NCBI GenBank assembly: GCA_963576785.1
Contig: OY756144.1
Span: 558,001 to 622,000, forward strand
Source: Chlorophyllum brunneum
Taxonomy: Eukaryota; Basidiomycota; Agaricomycetes; Agaricales; Agaricaceae
Direction of reading: 5' to 3'
DNA length: 64,000 nucleotides
The translations under genes and the position numbers were made by a program. Shown here in pieces: positions 44,421 to 55,420 of the stretch. Positions within the stretch are counted from its first letter, which is position 1. Every line of letters begins with the position of its first letter. Under the pieces are notes generated by a model. The model saw only the letters and a program-made list of their open reading frames with translations, was not told where the DNA came from and did not search any database.

Positions 44421-45634
44421 ATGCCTCCAAGCCATTCGGCTGCGCCCAAAACTCTTGACACTCTTCGGGGGTTCAAATTTGAGAGGATTTTGAATGAAGA
44501 CACCCTGACACATACCATCGTCTTCCTTGGCTCATTACCTGAGCCAGCTGAAGGCGAAGGGGATGTGCAGGCAATCGTTAGGATCGAGAAGACCGCCTTA
44601 GACCCTAGCCAGATACCGAGTATTTTTCATTCACTCAGTGGAATAGACAGGGTACAGCTGGAGGAGAGCACCGACATAGTACGCGTTCTCGATCAGGGAT
44701 CTGATCATCAAGATAGTGACTGTCCTTACTCGCCGCTATCGCTTAGTACACCTGGATGTTTGGCTGGTTAGGCCCCGGGAGAGAACGAGATGTAAAGATC
44801 AACATCATCTGCCCAGCGACCGAAGTGCACATTAGGAAGGTAAGGCTTTTATTGGGTGACATTTCAATACTCGACTCAGAGTTATGGCATAGTACACGAA
44901 ACAAGAACAGCTGATTGTCCGTGAAACTCCTGAACTCTATGATAAGATCGTAAAGCCCTATATCGATACATTTCCTCCCTCGAGAACCAAGTGGTAAGCT
45001 CCATATGCAGACTTTCCGATTTCACGTTACTCATTCACGTTGAGGGTCGAGAATATTCTCACTGGGCAATCCGAGCGGGAGAAAGTCCTTGTTTCTACTC
45101 CGGAATTCATGATTCTCCCCGACATGAAATGGGATCTCACGACTATCTCATCGCTGTACCTTGTCGCGATTGCTCAGGATCGCTCTATTCACAGCCTTCG
45201 TGACTTACAGAAAAAACACTTAAACCTACTACAGTGTATTCGTAATGAAGCTGAAGAAACAGTGCAGCGCAAATGGGGGCTTGGAAAAGGTTCACTCCGT
45301 ATGTACGTTCATTATCAGCCGAGTTATTGTGAGTCCTAGCTTCCCGCCTCCGTGACTAACACTGACCTACGAGGAAGACCATTTCCATGTTCACATTGTT
45401 AATGCCAACTACGAGGGCCTACTGGGAATGAGCGTTGGTCAGGCTCATCTTCTTGACGATATCATATCTCTGGTACTTTTAAAATCTCCTGAGGCCGTGG
45501 ATGCGAGTCTAAAATTTGTTCAGCTCGAAACGGATCGGGACGATAGCCCGGGGGTGTTCCAAAGGATGACATTGACGTATGGGTTGGGCGATCAGCATGG
45601 GTTATACCAAGACATGAGAGCAGCACTGATTTGA
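44421..45634 (+). CDS. DCS1: Scavenger mRNA-decapping enzyme DcpS (HIT family)
   Basis: The enzyme hydrolyses the m7GpppN cap left after 3'-5' mRNA decay, releasing m7GMP. Five exons join in frame to 330 aa: 44421-44678, 44747-44839, 44893-44993, 45045-45328, 45378-45634. The start MPPSHSAAP is followed by LRGFKFERILNED. The N-terminal swapped-dimer domain contains TIVFLGSLPEPAEG. The central segment has YTKQEQLIVRETPELY and VENILTGQSERE. The C-terminal part carries DMKWDLTTISSLYLVAIAQD and the histidine triad YHFHVHIVN, with the central His as nucleophile. The splice between 45328 and 45378 restores Tyr-His-Phe-His exactly. Length and motif spacing match yeast Dcs1. Cytoplasmic and nuclear housekeeping role. 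Confidence 0.94.
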
Positions 45635-47230
45635 TACAAGCTCAATAGGGGCACAAGACCCCTACTTGCGACAAAGTAAATTCCAATAGATAAAGGCCAG
45701 TGACTACACCTTACTGCTACCGACATGGCGCTATTAGCCACAGGCCAGACGTAGAGACCATGACCTTGAACCTTGACGCCATAAGTACTCTAGGGCCTCA
45801 TGCGAAGCCACAACAACAGAACAAAGTACCTAGGGCTACTTTTTTGGTCTCGTGGGCGGTACGCAGTGAGTACGTACTGAGGTGGTAATAACAATTTTGC
45901 CTTTCCTTTGGAACCCTCCAGCGTCCTCGCTTGGTCAATGAACGAGGGAAACCTAGTATGCAACATACTTCTCGATTCCATTTATTCAGCCAACGCACAA
46001 GCCACCGAGCCCACATCCTCTCTTATCCTGCTTCTTATCCCGACACAGCACAATTATTCCTCGGCTTTGTGACAACTATCCCCTGTTTCCTCAGAGCGCC
46101 GGCCCAAGTATGAACACAGGTTATTATATGGTTCCTTTGCTATCCGTAATTCCGGCATCCTTCACTTGACCGGGTCTGTAATTTCCCCGCTGGGACGGCG
46201 GATTCCTTCGGTCGTGGTCGACGGTTGGGAGTGTCCTTTCAAAACGACCACTCCGGTCCAACCATGCGTTGACAATTCGGGGGAACTAATGCTGTGTGTG
46301 TGGATCTCTAGCTTGAATATGCATCTTCCCTCCAAACACATGCTATCTAGTTCGGGTAACTGTGGTTTCGTTGGACTGGTATCGTCTTTGGCTAAGCTTT
46401 AACAACGGGTTTATCTTTTCCCTTCAGGTCTTCGGTCTTACTCAAAATGCTGCGTCGGCACATTATACCTGTGAGCAGGGCCGCTCATTGTGTAGTCAGA
46501 GCCGGAAGCGTTGAACCGACTGTGACGGCCACGGCGGTGGCAATCGTCACAATTTGATTTTCTGGCAACACGAGTAATGCCAGTCTGGTTTACTTCCACC
46601 TCAAAACAAGTGACTACAATTGGTCGCAGGATCGGCCTCTGCATGCTGGTGCCAGTAGGTTTAGTTGAACTTGTATACATCCTCTGGATGGCATAAGGTT
46701 TCTCACGGTCAGTAAATATGGGCGCTGCTGGCTAGTGACTAATGTCATATTGCATGTGTTCTTCTGGGCTTCACGCATACAGGATCCGAGGTAAATTAGT
46801 TGTTTCACCATTCTTCGCTGATCTCGCAGGATGTGCAGTCGCGCTCTATTCTCCGACCAGATCAACCTTCCCACCTCCGCACAGGGTTAGCTGCGGTCAA
46901 ATGCTTTTGGGGAGCACACTTCTCCAATGATGTTCTATTTTCAGGAACCCCAAAGTCTGCACCGCCATACCCACCCATGGCCAGCGCATCGTCCGGGTAT
47001 GACACCGTCGGACATGACAACCCTTGACATGCCAAAGGTATGATACTTTCTTTAGCGAGGCTTGCGAACCCGCTTCCGATACCCCGATTGATCTGTGATC
47101 TGACTCCTGGACCTATTTCCGTTTTTCCCAACGTGGTTGCAGAAACCCGCGAGCGCTCAATGATGAGTATATCTTGGGATGTTTTTTTGGCAGTAGGGTC
47201 CCCCTCCACACCTTTCGTCCAACCATCACT
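45635..47230. other. Intergenic region without recognised genes
   Basis: About 1.6 kb lie between DCS1 and the FAD oxidase. Minus-strand frames at 46438-46680 and 46862-47209 and plus-strand 46166-46402 show no domain, signal peptide or splice continuity. No RNA gene, LTR or tandem repeat was found. Confidence 0.4.
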
Positions 47231-49737
47231 ATGCTCTCATGGATTGTGGGTGCTCTCGCCCTGGGCTCAGCGACTCAACTCGACGTGCAGGTGGAGGCCC
47301 AGTCTCCTCTAGACCTGATGAATTCCGGTCCATCCACCAAGGATTGGGAGAAGTTGAGACACGATGTCGATGGTAGATTGCTTGGAGGCACACCTTTCGC
47401 TGAGCCATGCTTTTCTAGTCCCTGGAACTCTTCGGAGTGCGTGGATATACAGAATAAATATCTGGATGAATGTAAGCATCTCTTAGTTCGGTTTTGGTGT
47501 CAACTCACTGTGCTCCCGACTAGTGACGAGATCAAATCACCCTAGCGCGTACATTCAAACTCAATGGGAAACATGCCAAACGTCTGGAGAACAGTGTCTC
47601 CTAAATTACCTTGCTCCCCATGATGTACAACCCACTCTACCCCCCCAAACATGCAAGCGTGGAAGTGTCCCAAATTATTTCGTAGGCCCTGTCTTCCCAC
47701 TTGTCTGCTTCCACTGATCAGACGCTGTCTAGATTGATGTCAGGCACGCGGATGATGTCAAGGCAGCATTCAGGTTCGCGAAAAAGAACCAGGTCCCATT
47801 TGTCATCAAAAACACTGGAGTAAGTGGGTTCAAGCCAATAACTACATCGTATACCAACGAAAGAACCAGCATGATTACGAGGGAAGGAGTAGTGCACCAG
47901 GTTCACTAGCGGTCTGGGTAAGTGGACGTATGATGGCTTGAGAAGCCCGGAATTGACCTAATCAACATCAGACTCACAATCTCAAGGACGTACGTCCGAT
48001 TGGCTTCGGCTCACCAAAGTCACAAACGCTTACCATACTGGGTCGTATTCTAGATGAAGTATTCTCCAAATTTTGTTCCTACTGGCTGTACTACCAAAGC
48101 GCAACAGGCGGTTACCGTTGGAGTACGTTATTTATAAATGAAACTTGAGATCATTATCCTAAACAAGTTCCACAGGCAGGTGTGCAGTGGGGGGAAGCAT
48201 ATGGTTTTGCCGAGTCCCATAACATCACCCTTGTAGGCGGTAAGTGCGAACAAACAACGTCATAGTCCGCTTTCATGAACCCGAAAATCAGGAAGCGATC
48301 AGGCTGTTGGTGTGACGGGAGGATGGCTTCAGGGCGGTGGTCATGGTGCACTTTCTCCAAGCCTGGGTCTTGGGGTTGACCGTGTGGTGAGTATAGTTCC
48401 GTTTGCGGAGAGGCGCGTTATGGACTCAAGGTGCATCAGCTCGAATACAAGGTCGTTACGCCTGATGGAAAACTGAGGATTGCAAACGAATGCCAGAATG
48501 AGGATCTATTTTGGGCTCTCCGAGGAGGTGGGTGTCTAGTCCTCGACGGAAAACTGGCCCTCTGAGTAACTTTCCAAGGCGGTGGTGGAACTTTTGGCGT
48601 AGTGATGGAGAGCACAATCCTTGCTTCTCCCCGTCTTAACCTACAAACCCTCATCATCACCTTCGCTCCTAATACTACGCATGCCCGCGAAATGTGGACC
48701 ATCATGGCTGATAACGCACTCAAATGGGCTGAGGAAGGATGGGGAGGATTTTCCACGGCAAACGTCGTCATCTATTTGAACCCGAAGCTATCGCCAAGTG
48801 AAGCTGGGACCTCTATGGCACCCTTACTCGACTTTGGGAAACGGTTGCAGGCAGCAAGCCCAGCCACTACCACGGTACTTTTTACCGAGTTCCCCTCTTG
48901 GGGTGCGTTCTTCCAAGCATTTACAAGTCAATTTATTGCGGTAAGTTCCGCCCTCGCAGTCTTGTTATTTCCGAACTCGTTCTAACTTGGGCGTCTTCAT
49001 GACTTCTAGTCCGTTGGTGCAAGTTTGGCCATTGCTTCCCGCCTCATCCCAAAAGCGGTGTTCAACACGACGGAGACGAAGGAATCTTTAGTCTCTGGCT
49101 TCTTGGCAGCAGATGCGGCAACTCCTGGACTCATCGTACTTATTTCAGCTCCGACCGCCTTTCCATATACCCCCGGCACAACAAGTGTTACGGAAGCCTG
49201 GCGATCAAGTGTCTATCACGTCACAGTTATTTCGCAATGGAACTGGAATGCCACTTTGGCCGAGAAGAGAGAACATTATAAGGCCGCGAGCCAGTCGATC
49301 GACAACCTCAGGAAGATCACGCCTGATGCGGCATATCAGGTGCGTCCATGCTAAGGTATATCTATATGACCTGAGACTGATGTGCATCGTCCAGAATGAA
49401 GCCGACGTATATGAGCCAAACTATGAAGGTACGCGTTGCCGCTTCTCTTGCTGTGTGGCTATTCAAACACAGCTTTCCTGTTGTAGTAAGTTTCTGGGGT
49501 GACAATTACCCAAAGCTGTTACAGATCAAGAAGAAATAGTACGTTGGTTCCTTCGGCTGAGATGGTTATCATCCGCTCATAAACTTCCTTGGCTTCAGCG
49601 ATCCTCATCATCTCCTGGACTGTTGGCACTGCGGTCAGTCATATCCTTGTTATACTCTTCGCGTGGGCATGCTTGTCTGACCATGAAATACAGTTGGATG
49701 GGACCGCGGAAGCCCCCGTTTCTCCTGCTATGTTTAG
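47231..49737 (+). CDS. Secreted FAD-linked oxidase (berberine-bridge/VAO-type)
   Basis: A flavin oxidase of the FAD-binding-4 plus BBE family; such enzymes oxidise sugars, alcohols or secondary metabolites outside the cell. ATG 47231 gives a signal peptide ([15 protein letters not shown]). The FAD domain is built across introns: [33 protein letters not shown] (His for covalent FAD), [31 protein letters not shown], and [16 protein letters not shown]. The substrate domain and BBE tail follow, with [23 protein letters not shown] and a C-terminal [19 protein letters not shown] ending at 49737. The second covalent Cys found in bicovalent enzymes is absent, fitting the mono-covalent group. About ten introns. 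The substrate is unknown. Confidence 0.88.
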
Positions 49738-50262
49738 GGTCGGTGTGGCCCCCGGTATAATAGTGTGGTGATGAAATGGGTATAATTGTTTCACCAAAGT
49801 ATCTACGACAGCTCGATAGTGCTGATTGCATCTGTTATCACAACATAATAGATGGACAGATAGTGATGTTTCACAAAAAGATGCGTGATGTTCCCATGAA
49901 TTGTGTCATTCTGCGGAGTGCGTGAAGAGTGAAAGATTAACATTTCTCCAGAGCCTCTATACGCTAAGGTTGGTCGCAAAGTGGTATCGGTATGGCCCTG
50001 ACGCTTTTTTTGCGGTTCTGTGGCTGTTTAAATGGTTGTCTGTTCGGTGGTAGTCGGCATCTCGAGTTTGTTGACCCTGATGTTCTCGGCAGTGACAACA
50101 GATCAATTTCTGGGCAATGTTCGGTCATCGACTCATGATGCTTTCAGAACCCAAACTCTGCGGTCCAGTCTCTCTTTCCCTCCCTCCCCCTCTCTTTCCT
50201 TCATCCTCCTTTCGTTAAGCCTTACTTTCTCTCGTTTCTTTGCGCCGGACGCTCTATTGTAA
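49738..50262. other. Intergenic region before the aspartic protease
   Basis: Contains a CT-rich stretch (CTCTCTTTCCCTCCCTCCCC, about 50166-50190) shortly before ATG 50263, probably the protease promoter and leader. Nothing else is recognised. Confidence 0.45.
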
Positions 50263-52546
50263 ATGTTGTTCCTGCATGTCCAGGTTACTCTCATCATTAC
50301 TGGTTGCCTGTCTGGATTCATTTCCGCGCTTCCTGCGACTTCTGACGCACGGCCTACGAATGCGCATTATTACGAAGGAAAGGATCTTACGAGGAAGCTT
50401 CGTGGCTATGACATCCCGATCCACAGGAGGCTTGTCGAGTGTTCTAGGTTACGAAGGCGGGGAACACTGGGTGGAGAGTCGGGTCTTGGAGACAATGCCG
50501 ATCTGTGAGTACAGTGCGTCCTCAGGTCGAGCGTGGTTGTACTCACGGAAATACACATAGTCTGTACTCTGTACCTATCGAGCTCGGGCAGACTGTTGTG
50601 GCCGTCAACCTTGGTTGGTACCCTCGGCCTCGCTCTTCTCCGAGTCACCTGTTCATTTGCCTGCTCAGACACAGGCTCCAGCGACCTATGGGTCGTTTCT
50701 GATGCTTGTCGCACAGGAACATGCAAGGATTCAAGTGTAGCAAGATATCCCTCAGAGAGTGGGGGCGTGTCCACTGGAGTCGATGTGGCTATGTACTACG
50801 GGGATTCCTCAAGTGGCACATACGCGAAGGGAACCGTTGGGCTCGATACCGCTACAATCGCTGGTGTCGCCATGACGGATCAAGCGTTCGGAGCCATCAA
50901 CGACACTGATAATGCGGTGGTGAAATACGATACGGCCGGTATATTTGGTTTGGGATTCCCTGCTGGGAGGCGCGTTATCTCTTATCTCTGTTCTTGTTCT
51001 TCCTGGGATACTGATACCGTCCATTCATACAGTAAAATACAGGAGTCTGTCGTTACGGCCAAGGTAACTTCTGTTTTCCCTGTTTAAGTCTGGTTGAAGG
51101 CTCACTTCCCGTCGCTCAGAATGGACCGATCAGTGCTACTGATGATTTCCTCCTGTCCACGTACACTCATGGCCCCTTGCTGTCACGAATTCTGATGACT
51201 GATGCTCTCGAAACTCCCATGTTCACTGTATGTATCGGGCGCGTGGTTCTCCGGAGCTTTTAACCCCGTAAACTAACCGTTTCCTGATGCTAGGTCACGT
51301 TGCACCGAAACACCATCGACATCAGTGGCCACGGGCAACTCACACTGGGAAAACTTCCAGATGGGGTTGATGATTCTTCGATTACTTGGGTGCCTGTACG
51401 CTTGTACACTTCCGACGAGGGTGGACTTCGCTCGCCGGCGTTTGCACCCACTGAAGTTTACCCTTTGTATGTTTATGTCTTCCAAAGATATCAGTTCCTG
51501 ATAACTCTTTACAGCCGTTGGGAGATTGATATCGATGCTGTTTACCTTGATGGACAGCAGCTTCCAGCCTCAACTATCCCTGCATCAAATGGTGTTGATT
51601 CTACTAGAACATCCGCTCTCTTTGACACGGTGTGTATGCCAAGTTATTATGTGGAATTATTCTCACTCGTAGTTTCATATCTCCCCAGGGAAATTCGATT
51701 CTTCGTGGTCCTAAGGACGTAGTGAACAACGTCCTCCGCACCGTCTCTCCCTCTTACCAGCCTTCCGATACAAGCTCTAGACCTCTCTTTCCCTGCAGAA
51801 ATGCCCATACCCTTGCATTCCAGATCGGCGGGAAGGTACCCCAGAGCTAAAATTTACTGATTTGGCAAACGCAGACTAACACAACTGCTTTTTTTAGATG
51901 TTCCCAATCGACCCGCGCGACTTTGTTGGTCAATCTGAAAAAAATGATGCAACTACCTGCGTAGCGGATAACTTGGTCACAACCGACGCTCCTCGTTTCG
52001 GGGCCTTGTTCCGTTGGAGTCTTGGTGACCCTTTCTTCCGATCGTATGTGCCCCTTGCTGGTTTCATCTAGTGACCACTCCTCACGCGTTCCCATAGGAA
52101 CCTCGTTGCTTTTCATTACGGAAACCTCACACACCCCTCAGCGGACCCTCCTCGCATTGGCTTCCTGTCTCTCGTGCCCCCAAATGCCAACGAATTATAC
52201 CAGCAGGCCGTCAATGATGCGTTGAACAACGGGGGTAACTTTGAAGGTATGCTCGTCCTCTTTTACTCTATTTTTCTGGTTATCCATATCATTACAAGAA
52301 ACAATCAACCCTGCACCCACGGCTAGCGCAGCAGCAGCTCCTCAAGTGACCGTTTCCGACGGTAGTCCGATACCACACCTTAGTGCCACTGCGACCTTGA
52401 GTTTGCCAGCAACGACGATGGCAGGCCCTACTGCTAAAGCTGATACTTCGACCAAATCCAACAGTGCTTTCTTAAATGCTTTTCCAAGGACATCGATATC
52501 GTCTTATACCTTTATTTTCCTGTTTTCGTTATACCTGCTTTGGTGA
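50263..52546 (+). CDS. GPI-type secreted aspartic protease (A1/pepsin family)
   Basis: Endopeptidase with two catalytic aspartates. ATG 50263 starts a signal peptide (MLFLHVQVTLIITGCLSGF) and a basic propeptide (LRGYDIPIHRR). The first active site appears after splicing GTTGGT...CTCAG: VNLDTGSSDLWVVSDAC. The flap region is MYYGDSSSGTYAKGTVG. The second active-site loop is ALFDTGNSILRGP, also formed at an intron. Later segments are FPIDPRDFVG, CVADNLVTTD, WSLGDPFFRS and PPRIGFLSLVP. The C-terminal Ser/Thr/Ala-rich stalk followed by a hydrophobic end (SYTFIFLFSLYLLW) is a typical GPI-anchor signal, so it is probably held at the cell wall or plasma membrane like yapsins. The stop at 52546 is convergent with the transporter gene. 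Confidence 0.87.
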
Positions 52547-52642
52547 ATGGGATTTTTCATTTATCTGGGACGATACCCTAGGATATGCTTATACTCATAC
52601 ATGCTGCTGGATCAACAACATGGACACAAACAACCCCCTTTG

Positions 52643-54674
52643 TCAGCCAGGGCGCCTAATATCATCAGCACGCATTGCCTCGCGTTGTCGGATTCGCTGG
52701 ACGACCCATCCGGTGAGATACCAAATCGCAACAATGAGTACGACGGCGCCAACTATCCCAATGCCAATGAAGCCAGAATGTTCTCCTGCCTGGGATTTAC
52801 GCGAATGTGGTCAGTATCTTGGAAGAAAATAAGAATGAATGAGGACATGCGTTCGCCCAACCTCTCCACCAGGCCCCCGCCAGTCCGCCACCATCTTCAG
52901 CTTCTGCTGCCGCTACACATTGAGAACAATGTACTTCGATGAGACCCATGATCGTGATTAATGAGATCCTGCGTTGAAAAGGTCCGTTAGGTTGTATCTA
53001 GGAACACCAACGGGAAGGAAGAACATACGCGAATGCGACTATGATACTCATTAACGTAAGCACAATGCTTAATCCTGACATGACATTCATCTTTGCGTTT
53101 GTCTCGTTCTCTGCTCGTTCCTCTGGAACTGCCGCAGCTGCTATTTGAGACTGAGGTCGTTCGTGGTCGTTCACTATTGCTTCAACATTTCCAGAGTCGA
53201 CTTTGTCTCCAACCTCCAGTTGAGTCTCCTGAATAACAACTCTCCTCCCCTCATATGCCGGTCTGCGTTCAATTATCCGCCAACGCGAGGGGTTTTCAAG
53301 TAAGCCTGCATAGGAATAAAGCATGAGAATTGAATCAAGGGAATCGACGAGCGTCATCCCGGATGTGAATAATAGCTATTGAAATCGGGGAGGTTCAGTT
53401 CTCGAAAGAAAAGGGAGGATTGAAAGAACATACGGGAAGAATGATAACGTGTGAAGGGGATATTCGGTGCCCATCTGAATCTTGCTTGGCTAGAGCAAAT
53501 ATGGCCAGAAGGGCGATAGAAGATGCAGTATCGAAGCCTGTTACTTAATATCAGAGAGAAATATCTTGGAAGGGTGGAAGGGTATGAAGGACGGACCAAG
53601 GCCGAAGAGAACACCGACAGGATACATCTGCTAAATGATAAATAGCCGGGATCATAGGGGAAGAGCCTTGAAGTGTTACCTTCCATGGCCTGTTGACGAA
53701 AGTCACGATAGGCCCCAGAATTCTCATCATGAGCATTGAATTTTTCTTCGGCGATTGAGGTGCCTCGACAGTTTCCCCGTCTTCGATACGTTTGAGTCTT
53801 TGTTTTTCCTGCGGGGCCGATCAGGGGAGAGCTTGGGAATGACAACGTGGCCGACATACTCTTCGTCGCTGGCGTAGGATGCGCCAAAGAATGAAAGAGT
53901 TGGCCAAGCCAACGATGAATAGGAAGGATCCGCTGACAGCAGCACCTAATAGTTATGGCGTCGTTGACACGACAAACATGGTACAAACTAATGGGGACTC
54001 ACCAACGATCCCGCCAATTTCTCCCACTCCAGACATCCGGTCGTAGACGTTGGTGGATATTACTATTGCTACAGTCTGCAAATGGTATCGATCTCAAGTC
54101 CATCTATGAAATCCCGAAGTTTTTCACGTACAACAACGATTACGATGGTACTGTGGCCTAGAGAAAAGAATAGACCGCAAGTAGTGGGGAGCTGCCCCGT
54201 ATTGATGAGGGATCTGGTCGCATTATCTATAGCACTGTAGAAAGTGACCCGAGTCAGAACGGATGCGTGGTGAGAGTAGTTGACATGTATACCTGATATG
54301 ATCTGCGTCAAGCGCTGGCGAAATATTTGTCAGGCGTTAGAGGACAGCACCCAGATGTCGTGTACAAACCATGTCTTAAACCAAGAGTCTGTAGGTGACT
54401 GTGAGTATGGGCGTTATAAGTTTAAAATTGGATCCGGATGCACCCATGCCAAAAGGGCTAAGCCTAAATTATTTCGAGTTTTTGGGTCATGGAATAGGAT
54501 GCCAGCGGCTGTCCAACAAGCAGCATTGGCTAAAGTCCTGGTGTAATTAGGACTCAGTTGGGAGTAGACATAACTCGAGGATGTAGCTCACTCGAAAGAT
54601 ACTAATAACAAGGAGCGTCCCAGAACGGTGAGGCGAGTGCCTGGGCGATCGGTTCCTGTATTCCGGGACGCCAT
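52643..54674 (-). CDS. NiCoT-family nickel/cobalt transporter
   Basis: High-affinity Ni2+/Co2+ uptake permease with about eight transmembrane helices. The start is ATG 54674 (MASRNTGTDRPG), then LTVLGRSLLLVSFETLANAA and the exon ending GLALLAW. Two tiny exons create the family signature TLGLRHALDADHI (H-X4-DH). Next come AIDNATRSLINTGQLPTTCG, LFFSLGHSTIVIVV, VAIVISTNVYDRMSGVGEIG, VSGSFLFIVGLANSFIL, GVLFGLGFDTASSIALLAIF, SHVIILPLLFTSGMTLVDSL and SILMLYSYAG. The end is IVAFAISLITIMGLIE and a last helix GIGIVGAVVLIVAIWYLTG with a charged tail to 52643. The next-to-last junction needs a GC-AG intron (AAC|GCATGT...CCCAG|GCA). About ten introns. Nickel supply for urease is the likely use. Confidence 0.9.
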
Positions 54675-55420
54675 GCAGGCAGCTTGCAGAGGCTGTCTTG
54701 TCTACCAGCTATCGTTGAATCCCACAGTGGAAAGACACCTAAGTGGTCCGAGCAGAGTTCGGGGACTGCATGAAACGCCTGGTTACTGACCGCTTGTCCA
54801 GTCACTTGCAGAAGTCCATGACCATAGCGTGTAGCGCAAGTCCGGAACTTGGGGACGAGAATGCCAAGTCCGTTTCTTATCTCGGCTGGCCGGCGATAAC
54901 CCTCTGTGCATGAATACGAACAGGTTGTCACACAGCAACGCTTGAGCCCTTTCTTTCTTACCATACACATTCAGCCTTCTTTTAACCCGTTTCTGGACAT
55001 GGCATTTTCAAAGAACCTTTTTCCCCGAGTGCGGACGTCACAATAGTCTCTGAACGGCCGCTGCTACCACGGTTCATTCAGGATAACGTGGCCCTGTGAA
55101 CAAATCACAGAGACTCTTGCTATTTCTGGTCTGTATTGCATCCTAACGACAGTATGGACCTCCTGGGATTACGCCTGATTGGATGTGACCTATCTGCAAC
55201 TTCACAAGTTGAAAATCGCCAGGATTACAGGCTCTTGCTTCTTGTTCTCACAACGCTGCTGAATGGGTCTATAGGGTTTCATATGATGGCTTTAACCGGT
55301 TATCGACTGTAACCGAACTTGATTTTCACACAGAAGCTTGTATAGCACCACCACCAGCATTCTTTACGACCTTACTATCGTTAGGCCATTTTCTCCAAGG
55401 GCGTGTCTCCCTTCGTCAAT
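54675..55420. other. Divergent intergenic region (transporter / ligase)
   Basis: Holds the promoters of the NiCoT gene (minus) and the acyl-CoA ligase (plus). The frame 54602-54970 on minus overlaps the transporter start in another frame and shows no motif. No further gene is recognised. Confidence 0.45.

Noticed and set aside
53354..53986. 210-codon minus-strand frame as a separate gene
   Set aside because: It runs through several introns of the NiCoT gene in shifting frames; the correct exons lie in other frames and carry the family motifs.
54602..54970. Minus-strand 122-codon frame
   Set aside because: It overlaps the NiCoT first exon in a different frame; the transporter frame is the conserved one.
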